Origin: an uncultured Acidobacteriota bacterium
GTDB lineage: Bacteria; Acidobacteriota; Terriglobia; UBA7540
NCBI GenBank assembly: GCA_937900045.1
Contig: CALCEB010000206.1
Location: 1-26,658 of the forward strand
DNA: 26,658 nt
Direction of reading: 5' to 3'
The notes beneath the pieces were generated by a model. That model had not been told where the DNA came from and did not search any database. It worked only from the letters and a program-made list of their open reading frames with translations. The translations under genes and the position numbers were made by a program. Positions 1 through 8,353 of the stretch are shown piece by piece; the stretch's first letter is position 1; each line of letters starts with the position of its first letter.

Positions 1-4
1 TTTT

Positions 5-81
5 CGGGACGTGGCGCAGCCTGGTAGCGCACTTGCTTGGGGTGCAAGGGGTCGCCAGTTCAAATCTGGCCGTCCCGACCA
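5..81 (+). tRNA. tRNA-Pro (anticodon GGG)
   Basis: The cloverleaf folds by eye. The acceptor stem CGGGACG (5-11) pairs with CGTCCCG (71-77), followed by discriminator A and an encoded CCA (79-81). The anticodon arm is CTTGC, loop TTGGGGT, GCAAG, placing GGG at positions 34-36, which reads CCC proline codons. The T-loop TTCAAAT is present. The C1-G72 pair and A73 are the expected identity elements of bacterial tRNA-Pro. A second, diverged tRNA-Pro follows 97 bases downstream on the same strand. Confidence 0.95.
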
Positions 82-178
82 GAACAATAGTGAAGAATGA
101 CAAGTGAACAGTGAAAGCCGGATTCCCCTCTTGCTTTACCGCTCGTCAATCATCACCGGTCACTTGTCACTGCTTTAT

Positions 179-252
<74 letters not shown>

Positions 253-375
253 TTCTTTAATTCTATAACGAATGGACATCACCCACTTGGATTTTGTGCA
301 ATTGGCTCGCAAATTGACACACTCCTGTCCCAAGACCGCCCATCATCAAAAATATTCATGACAGGTCCGGTTTCC

Positions 376-1140
376 ATGCGAAAAAAGCGGCTACTGTTGA
401 CCAATGACGACGGGGTACAGGCTCCGGGTCTGAAAGCTTTGGAGGATGCTCTCAGTCCGCTTGGCGAGCTCATGGTGGTTGCTCCCGACCGCGAGATGAG
501 CGGCACAAGCCAATCCCTGACCTTGTATTCGCCGCTTCGGGTGCACCGGCTTGACGAACGGCATTTCTCGGTTTCGGGCACTCCAGCGGACGCTGTGATC
601 CTGGCGCTACACCGGCTGATGCCGGAGCCTCCGGACCTGGTGGTGTCCGGCATCAATCCGGGCGGGAACATGGGTGAGAATGTAGTTTACTCCGGTACGG
701 TGGCGGCTGCCATGGAGGCAACTCTGCACGGCGTGCACGGCATAGCCATGTCTCTCGCCACCCGCAAGGAACTTGATTTTTCCGTGGCTGCGGCATTCGC
801 CGCGCAGATCGCAGCCAGAGTGCTGGCCGAAGGCTTACCGCTGGGAGTGATGCTGAATGTGAACGTGCCGCGCGGCGAGATTCACGGCGTCAGCCTGACG
901 CGGCAGAGCCGGAAGGTTTCGCAAAACATTATTCATGAAAAGCAGGACCCGCGAGGCCGCCCCTACTTTTGGCAGGATGAGTCGGTGAATGTCGATAAGG
1001 TCGAGCCCGAGTCCGACTACGCCGCTGTTTTCGCTCACAAGATCTCCATCACGCCGCTCCAGGCGGACCGCACGGACAACGCCAGTATCCGGCTTCTTGC
1101 CAAATGGCTACCCCTGTTCCGGGCGAATGGCCAGGCGTAG
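376..1140 (+). CDS. surE: 5'/3'-nucleotidase SurE
   Basis: SurE is a divalent-metal-dependent phosphatase that removes phosphate from nucleoside 5'- and 3'-monophosphates, linked to stationary-phase survival and stress. The family signature is intact. The N-terminal LLLTNDDG motif holds the paired metal-binding aspartates, SGTSQSLT follows near residue 43, and SGINPGGNMGENVVYSGTVA supplies the metal-binding asparagine and the active-site loop. The length of 254 residues from this ATG is normal for the family. An in-frame ATG at 358 would add six residues (MTGPVS). Neither start has a strong Shine-Dalgarno sequence; 376 is preferred because family members begin just before the NDDG strand. It follows two tRNA genes and faces the convergent gene ending at 1181. 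Confidence 0.95.
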   Translation: MRKKRLLLTNDDGVQAPGLKALEDALSPLGELMVVAPDREMSGTSQSLTLYSPLRVHRLDERHFSVSGTPADAVILALHRLMPEPPDLVVSGINPGGNMGENVVYSGTVAAAMEATLHGVHGIAMSLATRKELDFSVAAAFAAQIAARVLAEGLPLGVMLNVNVPRGEIHGVSLTRQSRKVSQNIIHEKQDPRGRPYFWQDESVNVDKVEPESDYAAVFAHKISITPLQADRTDNASIRLLAKWLPLFRANGQA

Positions 1141-1147
1141 AGACATT

Positions 1148-1164
1148 GGCGATTCATGATCGCC
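1148..1164 (+). terminator. short hairpin between convergent genes
   Basis: Stem GGCGAT (1148-1153), loop TCATG and stem ATCGCC (1159-1164) form a perfect 6-bp hairpin seven bases after the surE stop, in the 40-base gap before the convergent gene. No clear U-tract follows, so a terminator role is only suggested by position. Confidence 0.3.
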
Positions 1165-1180
1165 TCTGATGTTGTGGGGT

Positions 1181-2245
1181 TTAGTTCTTTGACCTCGAGG
1201 GAGGTGCGATGGCTTGGTCTGTTTGAACGCTGAATAACCGGAAATGCGAGTAGTTGTGGATATTGTGAAAGGTGAAAGTGTTCCACGTCACCAACACAGA
1301 AACCTGGCGCGGAAGCCAGAAAGTGACGGCAGTGTCTTTGAACTTCACCGGCCCAAATTCAATATCCGTTGTCTGCTGCTCAAGGCCCACGTCCGGGCGC
1401 GGCGCGAGCAACTCCGTGCGCATTCGCAGGATTTGAAAAGTCTTCGGGTCAACCCATGCCTCTCCCTGGATCAGTAGCAAAGCGGATTGCCCTCCTACAT
1501 TGACCGCTCCGACCTCCCGGGCTTTTCCAAAAACCTGGGCAAAGGCGATAACAATCGCATTCACTTTCTTCAACTTGTCATGCCCAAGATAAAGAAAACG
1601 GCTTTGGGGCTGGTACTTCGGAAGAAAATGGATGGGCATCGAAACGAATCCTTCCGTAAGTAATGAAGTTCCCTGCATGGCGGTGGGACTGATCGGGTGG
1701 CCCTTTGAGTCGGTGCGGTACTCTTGAAACTCTTCCTGGTTCTCGCCCGGCTTGGCAAGGATGACGTAGTTGAATTCTTGAGACAATCCCTCCTCAACGC
1801 TTCCGTCGTTCTTGAGCCGCGTTGAATAAACGATTTCCTTGCAGGCCGTATTGGGAAAATGCTGGAACAAAAGCTCAACGTTCTGCCCTAACTTCTGGAG
1901 AATGTTTGACAAGGCTTCTTGACTTTGCGGCGGCTGAAGATGCTTGAGATAGGAATATTTGTGTTTAAGTTCTTCCGGTGAGTCATCAACAATGGTTTTG
2001 ACATGAGCATAAAAGTGTTTGGCTTCAAAATCCTCCACATCTCTTTGGCCGTATTGGAGCCCAGCAAGGCCTCCGGCAACAAACAGCATAGCGAACACGA
2101 TGGCGAAGGAAAGGGCTCGAAGGGAGGAAGGCCAAAAGAGCTTTATGTGGAGAGATGGGACGTGAGGTTCAAGCAAGTTCCGGATAAATCCGATCCACGA
2201 TCGAATCCGCGTCCAAATCACGCTCCATTCCCTGTTTGCCCACAT
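1181..2245 (-). CDS. membrane-anchored protein of unknown function, LolA-like C-terminal region
   Basis: This 354-residue protein starts with a short basic cytoplasmic stretch and one hydrophobic segment (about residues 40-62, rich in A, F, V, L and G), then a long polar region expected outside the membrane. The C-terminal third has the pattern GEAWVDPKTFQILRM, then FWLPRQVSV, then HNYSHFRLF. This resembles the lipoprotein-sorting (LolA-like) sheet proteins common in acidobacteria, but the match is by eye and no function can be assigned. The ATG at 2245 is chosen because AGGGA lies eight bases upstream. An in-frame extension to 2536 reads through the palindrome at 2469-2510 and is probably not translated. 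The upstream neighbour, the DUF62 gene, lies in the same direction across a 316-base gap. Confidence 0.75.
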   Translation of the reverse strand: MWANREWSVIWTRIRSWIGFIRNLLEPHVPSLHIKLFWPSSLRALSFAIVFAMLFVAGGLAGLQYGQRDVEDFEAKHFYAHVKTIVDDSPEELKHKYSYLKHLQPPQSQEALSNILQKLGQNVELLFQHFPNTACKEIVYSTRLKNDGSVEEGLSQEFNYVILAKPGENQEEFQEYRTDSKGHPISPTAMQGTSLLTEGFVSMPIHFLPKYQPQSRFLYLGHDKLKKVNAIVIAFAQVFGKAREVGAVNVGGQSALLLIQGEAWVDPKTFQILRMRTELLAPRPDVGLEQQTTDIEFGPVKFKDTAVTFWLPRQVSVLVTWNTFTFHNIHNYSHFRLFSVQTDQAIAPPSRSKN

Positions 2246-2561
2246 GGCTAATTCCCTGACGGCCCCAGTATAACGCCGGAATGACCGCGAGGGTGTTCCG
2301 CTTGCGCAGGGTGTAATTGATAACGGACGGTCCCCGCTGAGAAGTTCGTGAGTCGCCCGGGTCGAAGGCCGGTCAGGGTTGCTCTCCTTGCGGGCCACGA
2401 TTCTTAACCTAATTCGGCATAGCTGGAAGCAAGACGGGCGTATCCGCTGACAACGACAGGCTGCGGTCATTCCCGCGAAGCTTGTCCCCGCGAAGGCAGG
2501 AAGCGGGAATCCACACTCGATACATATTGGTCGCAATGTTCTGCCAGAAAACGTCAGAATC
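2246..2561. other. intergenic region with one palindromic repeat
   Basis: This 316-base gap separates two minus-strand genes. Apart from the ATTCCCGC/GCGGGAAT palindrome at 2469-2510, no gene or convincing terminator was seen. Reading frames crossing it translate the repeat and look non-coding. Confidence 0.6.
2469..2510. repeat. ATTCCCGC...GCGGGAAT palindromic repeat
   Basis: ATTCCCGC (2469-2476) and GCGGGAAT (2503-2510) are perfect inverted arms around a 26-base centre that contains further CGCGAAGC-like sequence. The same arm sequences recur at 15181-15200 with a much shorter centre. Such ATTCCCGC/GCGGGAAT palindromes are widely seen as interspersed extragenic repeats in bacterial genomes. 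Confidence 0.65.
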
Positions 2562-3371
2562 TTATGACGTAGGCACTAAAGTCAAAATCGCTTCCGCGCC
2601 GCGATTTACTTGAAGCAGTTTGGCAGCCGAACCGCGGTTCGTGCAGATTTCGATGAATCCAGAGCTTCCTAGAATGGCGATCACTTCGCCGGGCTGTCCG
2701 TCTGCGAAAGACGTGCTGATTTTCTTTATTTCCTTTGACCCGATGCTGAGCGTGAAAGCTGGCTGATTTTCTTGCGCCAAAGCTGGAAATTGGCGTGCGG
2801 AAAAATTGGTGATAAGGTTGCCGAATTTATCGGCTTTCAATATCACACCCTGGAATCGCTGGTCTGCCACCGGCTTTGGCTTGGGCGAGACGAACCGCAC
2901 GAAGTCTGTAACCAGGTCGCCAAACTTCGCAACCTCCACGCCCTTGCTCAGCCATGCCGCGACCGGGGAAAAGACGTCACGCCCATGGAAAGTGTGGCTC
3001 ATGGGGCTGAGGAAATAATGGGACGCAGTGATTTCTCGAACTTCGATGGATTCTTCTTCGTAGATCAGGGAGAGAACGCCATTGTCCGGCGCAACGAAAG
3101 TGTAACGGCCGGACCGTGCAATCACCGGGCGCCGCTCCGTTCCCACTCCCGGATCGACCACCGCTATGTGAATGGTATCCGGCGGAAAGTAGCGGTAGGC
3201 CTGGAAGAGCGTAAAGGCGCCGTCGAAAACGTCATGTGAGTTAACTTGGTGGCTGATGTCGATGATTCTGGCGGCTGGATTGATGTTGAGGATGACGCCC
3301 TTCATGGTTCCCACGAAGTGGTCGGAGAGGCCAAAATCCGTGGTGAGCGTGATTAGCGAAGAATTCGGCAT
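2562..3371 (-). CDS. SAM hydroxide adenosyltransferase family protein (DUF62)
   Basis: This 269-residue protein belongs to the fluorinase/chlorinase-related DUF62 superfamily, whose ordinary bacterial and archaeal members split S-adenosylmethionine with hydroxide into adenosine and methionine. Motifs in order are LTTDFGLSDHFVGTMKG near the N-terminus, DPGVGT (73-78), FVAPDNGVLS (92-101), FHGRDVFSPVAAWL (128-141) and DKFGNLITNF in the C-terminal domain. The length fits the family, and nothing indicates a halogenase specialisation. The ATG at 3371 is preceded by GAGGAG at good spacing; the longer open frame to 3635 overlaps the end of the TPR gene and lacks family sequence. The physiological role of these hydrolases is poorly known. 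Confidence 0.9.
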   Translation of the reverse strand: MPNSSLITLTTDFGLSDHFVGTMKGVILNINPAARIIDISHQVNSHDVFDGAFTLFQAYRYFPPDTIHIAVVDPGVGTERRPVIARSGRYTFVAPDNGVLSLIYEEESIEVREITASHYFLSPMSHTFHGRDVFSPVAAWLSKGVEVAKFGDLVTDFVRFVSPKPKPVADQRFQGVILKADKFGNLITNFSARQFPALAQENQPAFTLSIGSKEIKKISTSFADGQPGEVIAILGSSGFIEICTNRGSAAKLLQVNRGAEAILTLVPTS

Positions 3372-3601
3372 TTTAATTCTCCTCAGTGGATTGCTACTTT
3401 GAGGATTGTACTGGATGCGGGACTGGTTCGTCAGCAGGAGACGCTCTGAGTAGTGGGTCAGATTAAGTGGAGACGGCTCTATGCTGCCCCTTGACGAGAT
3501 AAACTCTCCGCTACTCAGTCCCGCCGTTAGCCGTAGACCGTGGTTCTTGAGAAAATAATTGCGGGGATTAACTGTAAAGGCGATTCGGAATGCGCAATGA
3601 G

Positions 3602-4423
3602 TTATTCCCGCCGGTGGAGGCGCCCGAAACGGCAAAAATCGTAATTGGCATCGAGTTCCAGCAATCTAAGCCAGGCGCTGACTGCCCCGCTGGTATCACC
3701 AGTTTCGGCCAGGCAGAAACCCAGGGCGTGATGAACGAAAGCGTCCTGATAGCGGTAGCCTAGAGCTTCCTCATAGGCGGCGCGCGCGCCCAGCCAGTTC
3801 TTCGCTTCGATGCAAAGATAGCCGCGCTCGCAAGCTCGCGCCCAAAGCTCCAGATCCGGCGTCACGCGGACGGGGATCGTCATCGGACTTCTGAGTTCAA
3901 AGAGCCTTTGGGCGCATTCGCGCAGGTTTTGATGGGCCGGAGAATCCGCAAAGATGGCGGCGGATTCGATCAAGTCGCGCAGCGCGAGATTCAAATCAGC
4001 CGGGCCAGGGTCGGGAGCATAAAGGTGCTTCAAGGCGTTGCGATAATGCTCCCGGCTTTCGAGCAGGGATTCCGTTTTCATCAGAAATTCTTCGGCCTTG
4101 GCGTGCGCCGGGTCAATCTCCAATGCATGGCGATAACACGCGGCCGCCGGTTCGAGCTGTCCCGTTGAGCCGTAGGCATGGCCCAACAGGTAATGGGCCA
4201 GGGCATCACGCGGATCGTATTTTGCCGCTCGCGTCAGCGCCTCAAGAGCCAGATCCAATTGCCGGGTTTCCAGGTAACAATGGCCAAGATTTCGCCAAGC
4301 TTCGCCGCTCTCCGGCTCCTCAGCCGTCAGCTCCGTGAATATCTCGATCGCCTCCGGGAAGCCGGCCCTTTGAATGGCCGCAAGACCCTGTTCGAGTTTG
4401 GCTTTCAATCTCGGGTCCGGCAT
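3602..4423 (-). CDS. TPR-repeat protein
   Basis: This 273-residue soluble protein has no signal peptide or membrane segment. About three tetratricopeptide repeats fill residues 10-110, with recognisable cores AWRNLGHCYLETRQLDLALEAL and AHYLLGHAYGSTGQLEPAAACY. A further pair sits near the C-terminus (ARAAYEEALGYRYQDAFVHHALG). TPR arrays are protein-binding scaffolds, and the partner here is unknown. The ATG at 4423 has GGAG eleven bases upstream; an in-frame start at 4456 would add eleven residues of histidine-rich, unrepeat-like sequence. The gene follows the aldo/keto reductase on the same strand after 77 bases. The stop lies 230 bases before the DUF62 start. Confidence 0.85.
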   Translation of the reverse strand: MPDPRLKAKLEQGLAAIQRAGFPEAIEIFTELTAEEPESGEAWRNLGHCYLETRQLDLALEALTRAAKYDPRDALAHYLLGHAYGSTGQLEPAAACYRHALEIDPAHAKAEEFLMKTESLLESREHYRNALKHLYAPDPGPADLNLALRDLIESAAIFADSPAHQNLRECAQRLFELRSPMTIPVRVTPDLELWARACERGYLCIEAKNWLGARAAYEEALGYRYQDAFVHHALGFCLAETGDTSGAVSAWLRLLELDANYDFCRFGRLHRRE

Positions 4424-4500
4424 GAATAGCAATTCTCCATGATGATGGCATCGCACGGGTCGATACTAAACTCCGGCCTTCGCCGGCTGGGTTTCAATAC

Positions 4501-5613
4501 TCAGTTCTTCGAAAACATGGCCCAATAGTTCGACGATTCGAGAGGACGAACGGAAGCTGTCATCAGATTCTCTTTCACGTGATCGGGACAGCTCATGCCT
4601 ACCAGTGCGCTGGTAATCCCGGGCGTCGAGCGGACAAACTGCAAAGACCGCTGCGCGTCAGTTTGGAGGTTCGCGAACCATCGCGTAATTTCCGAGGGAA
4701 GGCCGGAGACCAGTTGCCCCTGAAGCAGGCTGGCGCTTGAAAAAACCATGAGATCCTCGCGCTGGGCGGTCTTCAATAGAGGCTCGAGACGGCCATCCGC
4801 CGGTTGGGTGCTTTGGCCTAACGCCTCCAGCATGGCGAAATTAAACGGAAGCTGAATAGCGCGAAAGTGGTGGTCCACGCCCCCCGCCTCCCGGGCCACG
4901 CGCAGAACTTGGGAAAGGGAAATGGCGTCCTTAGAATTGGGCGATACGCGGAAGGCATTCCACGTGGCCGTGCCGTATGCCTGGATTGCTCCAGCGCTCA
5001 CGGCTTCCTCGAAAGCGGCAAAAGCCTGGCGCAGCAAAGCGTAAAACTCATCGCGCGAGACGCGCTCAAGCTGAATTTCAGGATTATGAAGATAGTAAAG
5101 ATCAAGCGTTTTAACTCCCAAATTCTTACGGCTGACCTCGATCTGGTTCTTCAGGTACGCTGGTGTCATGACATGGCACCCGGCGGCCACATCCTCTTCA
5201 CGGGCGAGGCCGGTTTGGATGACTTTCTCATGAAAGTATTGCGAAGCGGAGCCAGCCGGCTCGTTGCCATCAAAAGTCAAGAAGCCGCCTTTGGTGGCCA
5301 GGAAGATTTCATCCCGTTGCAGCGTGCCTGCGTCGAACAGCGCCTTCAGCGCCTCTCCAATCGCCCGCTCGCTGCGTTGATGACGGTAGTTTACGGCCGT
5401 GTCAATGACGTTTGTGCCCATTTCAATCGCCAGGCGGATAGACTGGCGGTATTGGGCGTCGCAAACACCGGTCGGCTGGCCAAGGTAAGTCCCTTGCCCG
5501 ATCGAGGAGAGCCAAAGGCCCCGCGCTTCACGGAAATGTCCGGGCAAATCTCTGCCGAACCGTTCCCGGAAACGTAATGTTCCCTGGCTTGTGGCACGTC
5601 CGGACATGAGCAT
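4501..5613 (-). CDS. aldo/keto reductase
   Basis: This 370-residue NAD(P)H-dependent oxidoreductase has an (alpha/beta)8 barrel. The catalytic tetrad is complete: Asp71 and Tyr76 in NVIDTAVNYR, Lys108 in LATKGGF and His176 in YYLHNPEI. The C-terminal barrel region (IQLPFNFAMLEALG, then FVRSTPGITSALVGMSCPDHVKENL) carries the cofactor-binding pattern of bacterial AKRs such as the YajO/Tas-like group. It is longer than the ~320-residue norm because of an N-terminal extension (about 35 residues) and an insertion after the lysine motif. The substrate cannot be inferred. The ATG at 5613 has GGGAGG eleven bases upstream; a second in-frame ATG at 5607 is less well spaced. It probably heads a run with the TPR gene. 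Confidence 0.9.
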   Translation of the reverse strand: MLMSGRATSQGTLRFRERFGRDLPGHFREARGLWLSSIGQGTYLGQPTGVCDAQYRQSIRLAIEMGTNVIDTAVNYRHQRSERAIGEALKALFDAGTLQRDEIFLATKGGFLTFDGNEPAGSASQYFHEKVIQTGLAREEDVAAGCHVMTPAYLKNQIEVSRKNLGVKTLDLYYLHNPEIQLERVSRDEFYALLRQAFAAFEEAVSAGAIQAYGTATWNAFRVSPNSKDAISLSQVLRVAREAGGVDHHFRAIQLPFNFAMLEALGQSTQPADGRLEPLLKTAQREDLMVFSSASLLQGQLVSGLPSEITRWFANLQTDAQRSLQFVRSTPGITSALVGMSCPDHVKENLMTASVRPLESSNYWAMFSKN

Positions 5614-5921
5614 GAATACAGAATCCTCCCAGAAGCTAGTATTCCCCTTTTATCTTGCGCGCGGGCAAAAGGCAAGAAAATTGGGTAGGAGCGCCGCTAC
5701 GACAAACAAACCGCTCCACTACCGGAAATTGACAGAGACCGAAGGCAGTGGGAGGTGGCAAGTGACGAGTGCTATTTTCCGCCGGCATGAAACACCAAAC
5801 CGGATGATTCATGAACTTCCCCCGGAGGATCGAGAGGCGATGGTTTTAACCATGCCCTTCCGGTCTTCGAATAAGACTTCATGAATCATGCAGGCTCAAC
5901 AAGATTGGCTTGAAGCGAGCC
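5614..5921. other. 308-base intergenic region holding two repeat relics
   Basis: This gap lies between the aldo/keto reductase start and the usp stop. It contains a possible decayed MITE half (around 5684-5712, GAGCGCCGCTAC followed by ACAAACAAAC) and a full copy of the 95-base palindrome (5801-5894). No gene was seen. Confidence 0.6.
5801..5894 (-). repeat. 95-base palindromic repeat, copy A
   Basis: The outer arms GGATGATTCATGAA (5802-5815) and TTCATGAATCATGC (5878-5891) match at 13 of 14 positions as an inverted repeat. The centre contains GGCGATGGTTTTAACCATGCC, a near-perfect inner palindrome, followed by CTTCCGGTCTTCGA. Read on the minus strand, the unit aligns along its full length with copies B (7789-7885) and C (16967-17060). 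It sits just downstream of the usp stop codon and could also serve as a transcript-end hairpin. Confidence 0.75.
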
Positions 5922-6347
5922 TCAATGTCCTCCGCGCACCAAAAACAGGGGTATTTCGGACTCGTGCCGAACGGTTTCGATGGTTTCCCCGTAGATCAGG
6001 TCGGAGAGCAAACGGTGGCCGTGCGTTGTCATGGCAATCAAATCACAGTTTTCTTCGCGCGCGGTTCTCAAGATTTCAGTCGCCGGTTTGCCGGCGGCGT
6101 GGCGGGCTTCCACCTGAAACCCGGCGTCACCAAGTTCTTTGGAAACACTTTCCAGGTATTCCCGGTCTTCGCGCATCTCTTCGGAGTCGGCCAGGTTCAG
6201 ACTCATCTGCCATTGTGCTTGCCAACCTGTAGATACATGGAAAAGCAGGATCTGTGCTTTGGTCAACTGCGCGAGCTCCTTTACGTGGGGCAAGAGCGCC
6301 TTGTCTGCCCTGCTGTGGTCGAGAGCCACGAGAATTTTTGTGAACAT
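5922..6347 (-). CDS. universal stress protein (UspA family)
   Basis: This 141-residue single-domain UspA-type protein opens with the family strand MFTKILVALDHSRADKALL and ends with AMTTHGHRLLSDLIYGETIETVRHESEIPLFLVRG. That tail corresponds to the nucleotide-binding loop G-x2-G-x9-G-S/T, but the second glycine is leucine (GHRLL), so ATP binding may be weakened. The ATG at 6347 has GGAG five bases upstream; earlier in-frame ATGs (6362, 6377) add non-family sequence. The gene lies 90 bases downstream of the Nramp transporter on the same strand. Such pairings, and Nramp-UspA fusions, are known in bacteria, suggesting a link to metal or oxidative stress. Confidence 0.9.
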   Translation of the reverse strand: MFTKILVALDHSRADKALLPHVKELAQLTKAQILLFHVSTGWQAQWQMSLNLADSEEMREDREYLESVSKELGDAGFQVEARHAAGKPATEILRTAREENCDLIAMTTHGHRLLSDLIYGETIETVRHESEIPLFLVRGGH

Positions 6348-6437
6348 AACAACTCCATCCATATTCTGTTGAAGCATTCAATGGATAAACTGCCATTCGG
6401 AAATCCCGGATCGATTCACGACTTAGCAGAGAGGCTT

Positions 6438-7778
6438 TTAGTGTATTGCCCCCCGGATCCATATGAAAACCAGGTAGCCGTTCAGACCGGCAATCAGCCA
6501 CGCCACACACCAGGAAATTGCATGAAGCCACCTTGGACTTGCAAACTCTCCCATCAATGCCTTGCTCCCCACGAATTTAACAAGGGGGAATACGGCAAAG
6601 GAAAGCTGAAGGCTCAACACCACCTGGCTCAAGATCAGAAGTTGGTTCGTCCCCTTGGCGCCATAGAAAAGCACCGTGAAGATTGCAGGAATAATCGCCA
6701 TCATGCGAGTGATCAGGCGCCGGAGCCAAGGCGTGAGGCGGAGATGAAGAAATCCCTCCATCACAACCTGGCCGGCCAAGGTGCCTGTCAGCGTCGAATT
6801 CTGACCGGAGCATAGGAGCGCGACAGCAAACAACAAACTGGCGGCCTTGACACCCAGTAGAGGAGAAAGGGTGTGATAGGCGTCCTGAATCTCCGCGACT
6901 TGATACAGCCCGTGGCGATTGAACGAAGCAGCAGCCATGATGAGAATCGCCGCGTTTACAAAGAATGCAAGGTTTAAGGCCAGAGCCGAGTCCAGCAAAT
7001 TGTACCGGACGGCTGTTTGCATGCCTTCAGGAGTCCTCTCAATGGCGCGAGTCTGGACCAGCGAAGAATGGAGATACAAATTGTGCGGCATGACCGTGGC
7101 CCCCAGCATTCCCACTGCAATGTAAAGCATGCTGTAGTTCGTTAGGACTTCCTTCGTCGGCAAGAGCCCCTGGACCATACCCGCAACCTCGGGTTTGACC
7201 AACAGGATTTCAATCAAATAGCAGAGGCCGATGGTTCCGATGACGGTCACTACGACAACTTCCAGATATCGAAACCCACGGTGTTGTAGATAGAGAATGG
7301 CCAGAACATCGAGCGCGGTCAGGCACACTCCCCAAAGCAACGGAATGTGGAAAAGGAGATTGAGCGCAATAGCTGAACCGATGACTTCCGCGAGGTCGCA
7401 CGCCGAGATGGCAATTTCGGCAAATATCCACAGGGCGATTCCGGTCTGGCGGCTGTAATTGTCCCGGCAGACCTGCGCCAGGTCCTTCTGCGTAACAATT
7501 CCAAGACGCGCCGCCAGGGTTTGGAGCAGAATGGCAATGAAATTGGAAATCAGAAGGACAAAGATCAAGCGATAGGCAAACTGTGACCCCCCGGCGATAT
7601 CCGTGACCCAGTTTCCTGGGTCCATATACCCGACGGCAACCAGAAATCCGGGTCCGGAGAAAGCCAGGAGCTTGCGCCAAAAACTTGCCTGGCTGGGGAC
7701 GGGAACACTTCGATACACCTCAGGAAGCGAAGGCAAGGATGAGACTTGTTCGGAAGAGCTTGGATACTTAGGTTGCAT
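6438..7778 (-). CDS. mntH: Nramp-family divalent metal (Mn/Fe) transporter
   Basis: This 446-residue inner-membrane proton-coupled metal importer has about 11 hydrophobic helices. The metal-site motifs are intact: DPGN at residues 53-56 in the first helix and MPH at 231-233 in the sixth. The inter-helix signature GQNSTLTGTLAGQVVMEGFLHLR is also present. Mn(II) is the usual bacterial substrate, but Fe(II) is possible. The ATG at 7778 is preceded by AAGGG at short spacing. Copy B of the 95-base palindrome starts 11 bases upstream of the start codon, so the 5' leader or promoter is occupied by a long hairpin. The universal stress gene follows on the same strand. Confidence 0.94.
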   Translation of the reverse strand: MQPKYPSSSEQVSSLPSLPEVYRSVPVPSQASFWRKLLAFSGPGFLVAVGYMDPGNWVTDIAGGSQFAYRLIFVLLISNFIAILLQTLAARLGIVTQKDLAQVCRDNYSRQTGIALWIFAEIAISACDLAEVIGSAIALNLLFHIPLLWGVCLTALDVLAILYLQHRGFRYLEVVVVTVIGTIGLCYLIEILLVKPEVAGMVQGLLPTKEVLTNYSMLYIAVGMLGATVMPHNLYLHSSLVQTRAIERTPEGMQTAVRYNLLDSALALNLAFFVNAAILIMAAASFNRHGLYQVAEIQDAYHTLSPLLGVKAASLLFAVALLCSGQNSTLTGTLAGQVVMEGFLHLRLTPWLRRLITRMMAIIPAIFTVLFYGAKGTNQLLILSQVVLSLQLSFAVFPLVKFVGSKALMGEFASPRWLHAISWCVAWLIAGLNGYLVFIWIRGAIH

Positions 7779-7788
7779 AAGCCCTTAG

Positions 7789-7885
7789 ACTGGATTACTC
7801 ACGAAGCTTTATTTGGAGACCGGACGGGCGTGGTTCAAACCGTACCCTTCCTGTCTTCCGAAACGACTTCGTGATTAATCCAGGT
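7789..7885 (+). repeat. 95-base palindromic repeat, copy B (mntH leader)
   Basis: The arms 7790-7806 and 7867-7883 (CTTCGTGATTAATCCAG) are inverted with 16 of 17 matches. The inner part GACCGGACGGGCGTGGTT... ...AACCGTACCCTTCCTGTC also folds back. It aligns with copies A and C. It lies between the mntH start (7778, minus) and upstream DNA, so an mntH transcript starting upstream would begin with this hairpin ahead of the ribosome-binding site. Confidence 0.8.
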
Positions 7886-8353
7886 TAGATCTCGGGACTC
7901 GATAGAGTCCAGGAAATCCGAAACTCAGGTTAGGCGATTGCGAGAGTTGGGTCAAGCCGTGGCGAGTCCCGGTAGTGTCTCAGTTTGCTGTAGCGGCGCT
8001 CTATGAACGCCGGAAGGTGTTGATAAATAAAATTCGGCGCTCATAGAGCGCCGCTACAGCAAGCAAACTGAGACACCACCCGAGTCCCGGTCCGGGCGGC
8101 GCGGGGGTTAGGAGTTTGGCTTTCAAAATTCGCCACGGATTCGGCCGTTTCATGCCATGATATTGAGTAGGACAAGAAGCCGGGGACAATCGCTTTCTTG
8201 GCGTCCTCGGCAGCCGAAATCTAACACGGAGTGGTCAGGAATCAATTGGAGCACCGGCTTCCACTGGCAGGAATGGCGAAGCATCGCCGGTTGCATTCCA
8301 TATGAGGTTTCTGAAGAGGGTCAGTGCTACGCTCTCGTGGGTCTGAGGAAAGA
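7886..8353. other. intergenic region with a MITE; origin of the rest unclear
   Basis: This stretch lies between the mntH leader repeat and acpS. It contains the 110-base MITE (7971-8080) with its flanking target duplications and a weak small reading frame (8157-8357). No promoter was clearly recognisable. Confidence 0.55.
7971..8080 (-). mobile_element. 110-bp MITE-like palindromic element, copy 1, with 8-bp target duplication
   Basis: The element runs from GGTAGTGTCTCAGTTTGC to the inverted GCAAACTGAGACACCACC. Inside is a second inverted pair, TGTAGCGGCGCTCTATGA and its complement, around a ~22-base AT-rich centre. It is flanked by the direct repeat CGAGTCCC (7963-7970 and 8081-8088), an exact 8-bp target-site duplication that marks it as a transposed unit. 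It has no coding capacity, so it would depend on a transposase elsewhere. The reverse complement is nearly identical to the element at 20829-20938, including the total length of 110 bases; differences are concentrated in the central loop. Confidence 0.88.

Noticed and set aside
2246..2536. N-terminal extension of the gene at 1181-2245
   Set aside because: The extension translates a palindromic repeat and lacks a ribosome-binding site, whereas 2245 has one at good spacing.
5910..6815. 301-codon plus-strand open frame
   Set aside because: It is opposite the usp and Nramp genes, both of which have intact family motifs.
7779..7890. manganese riboswitch ahead of mntH
   Set aside because: The structured leader is a copy of a repeat found at two unrelated places, and no riboswitch core sequence was recognised.
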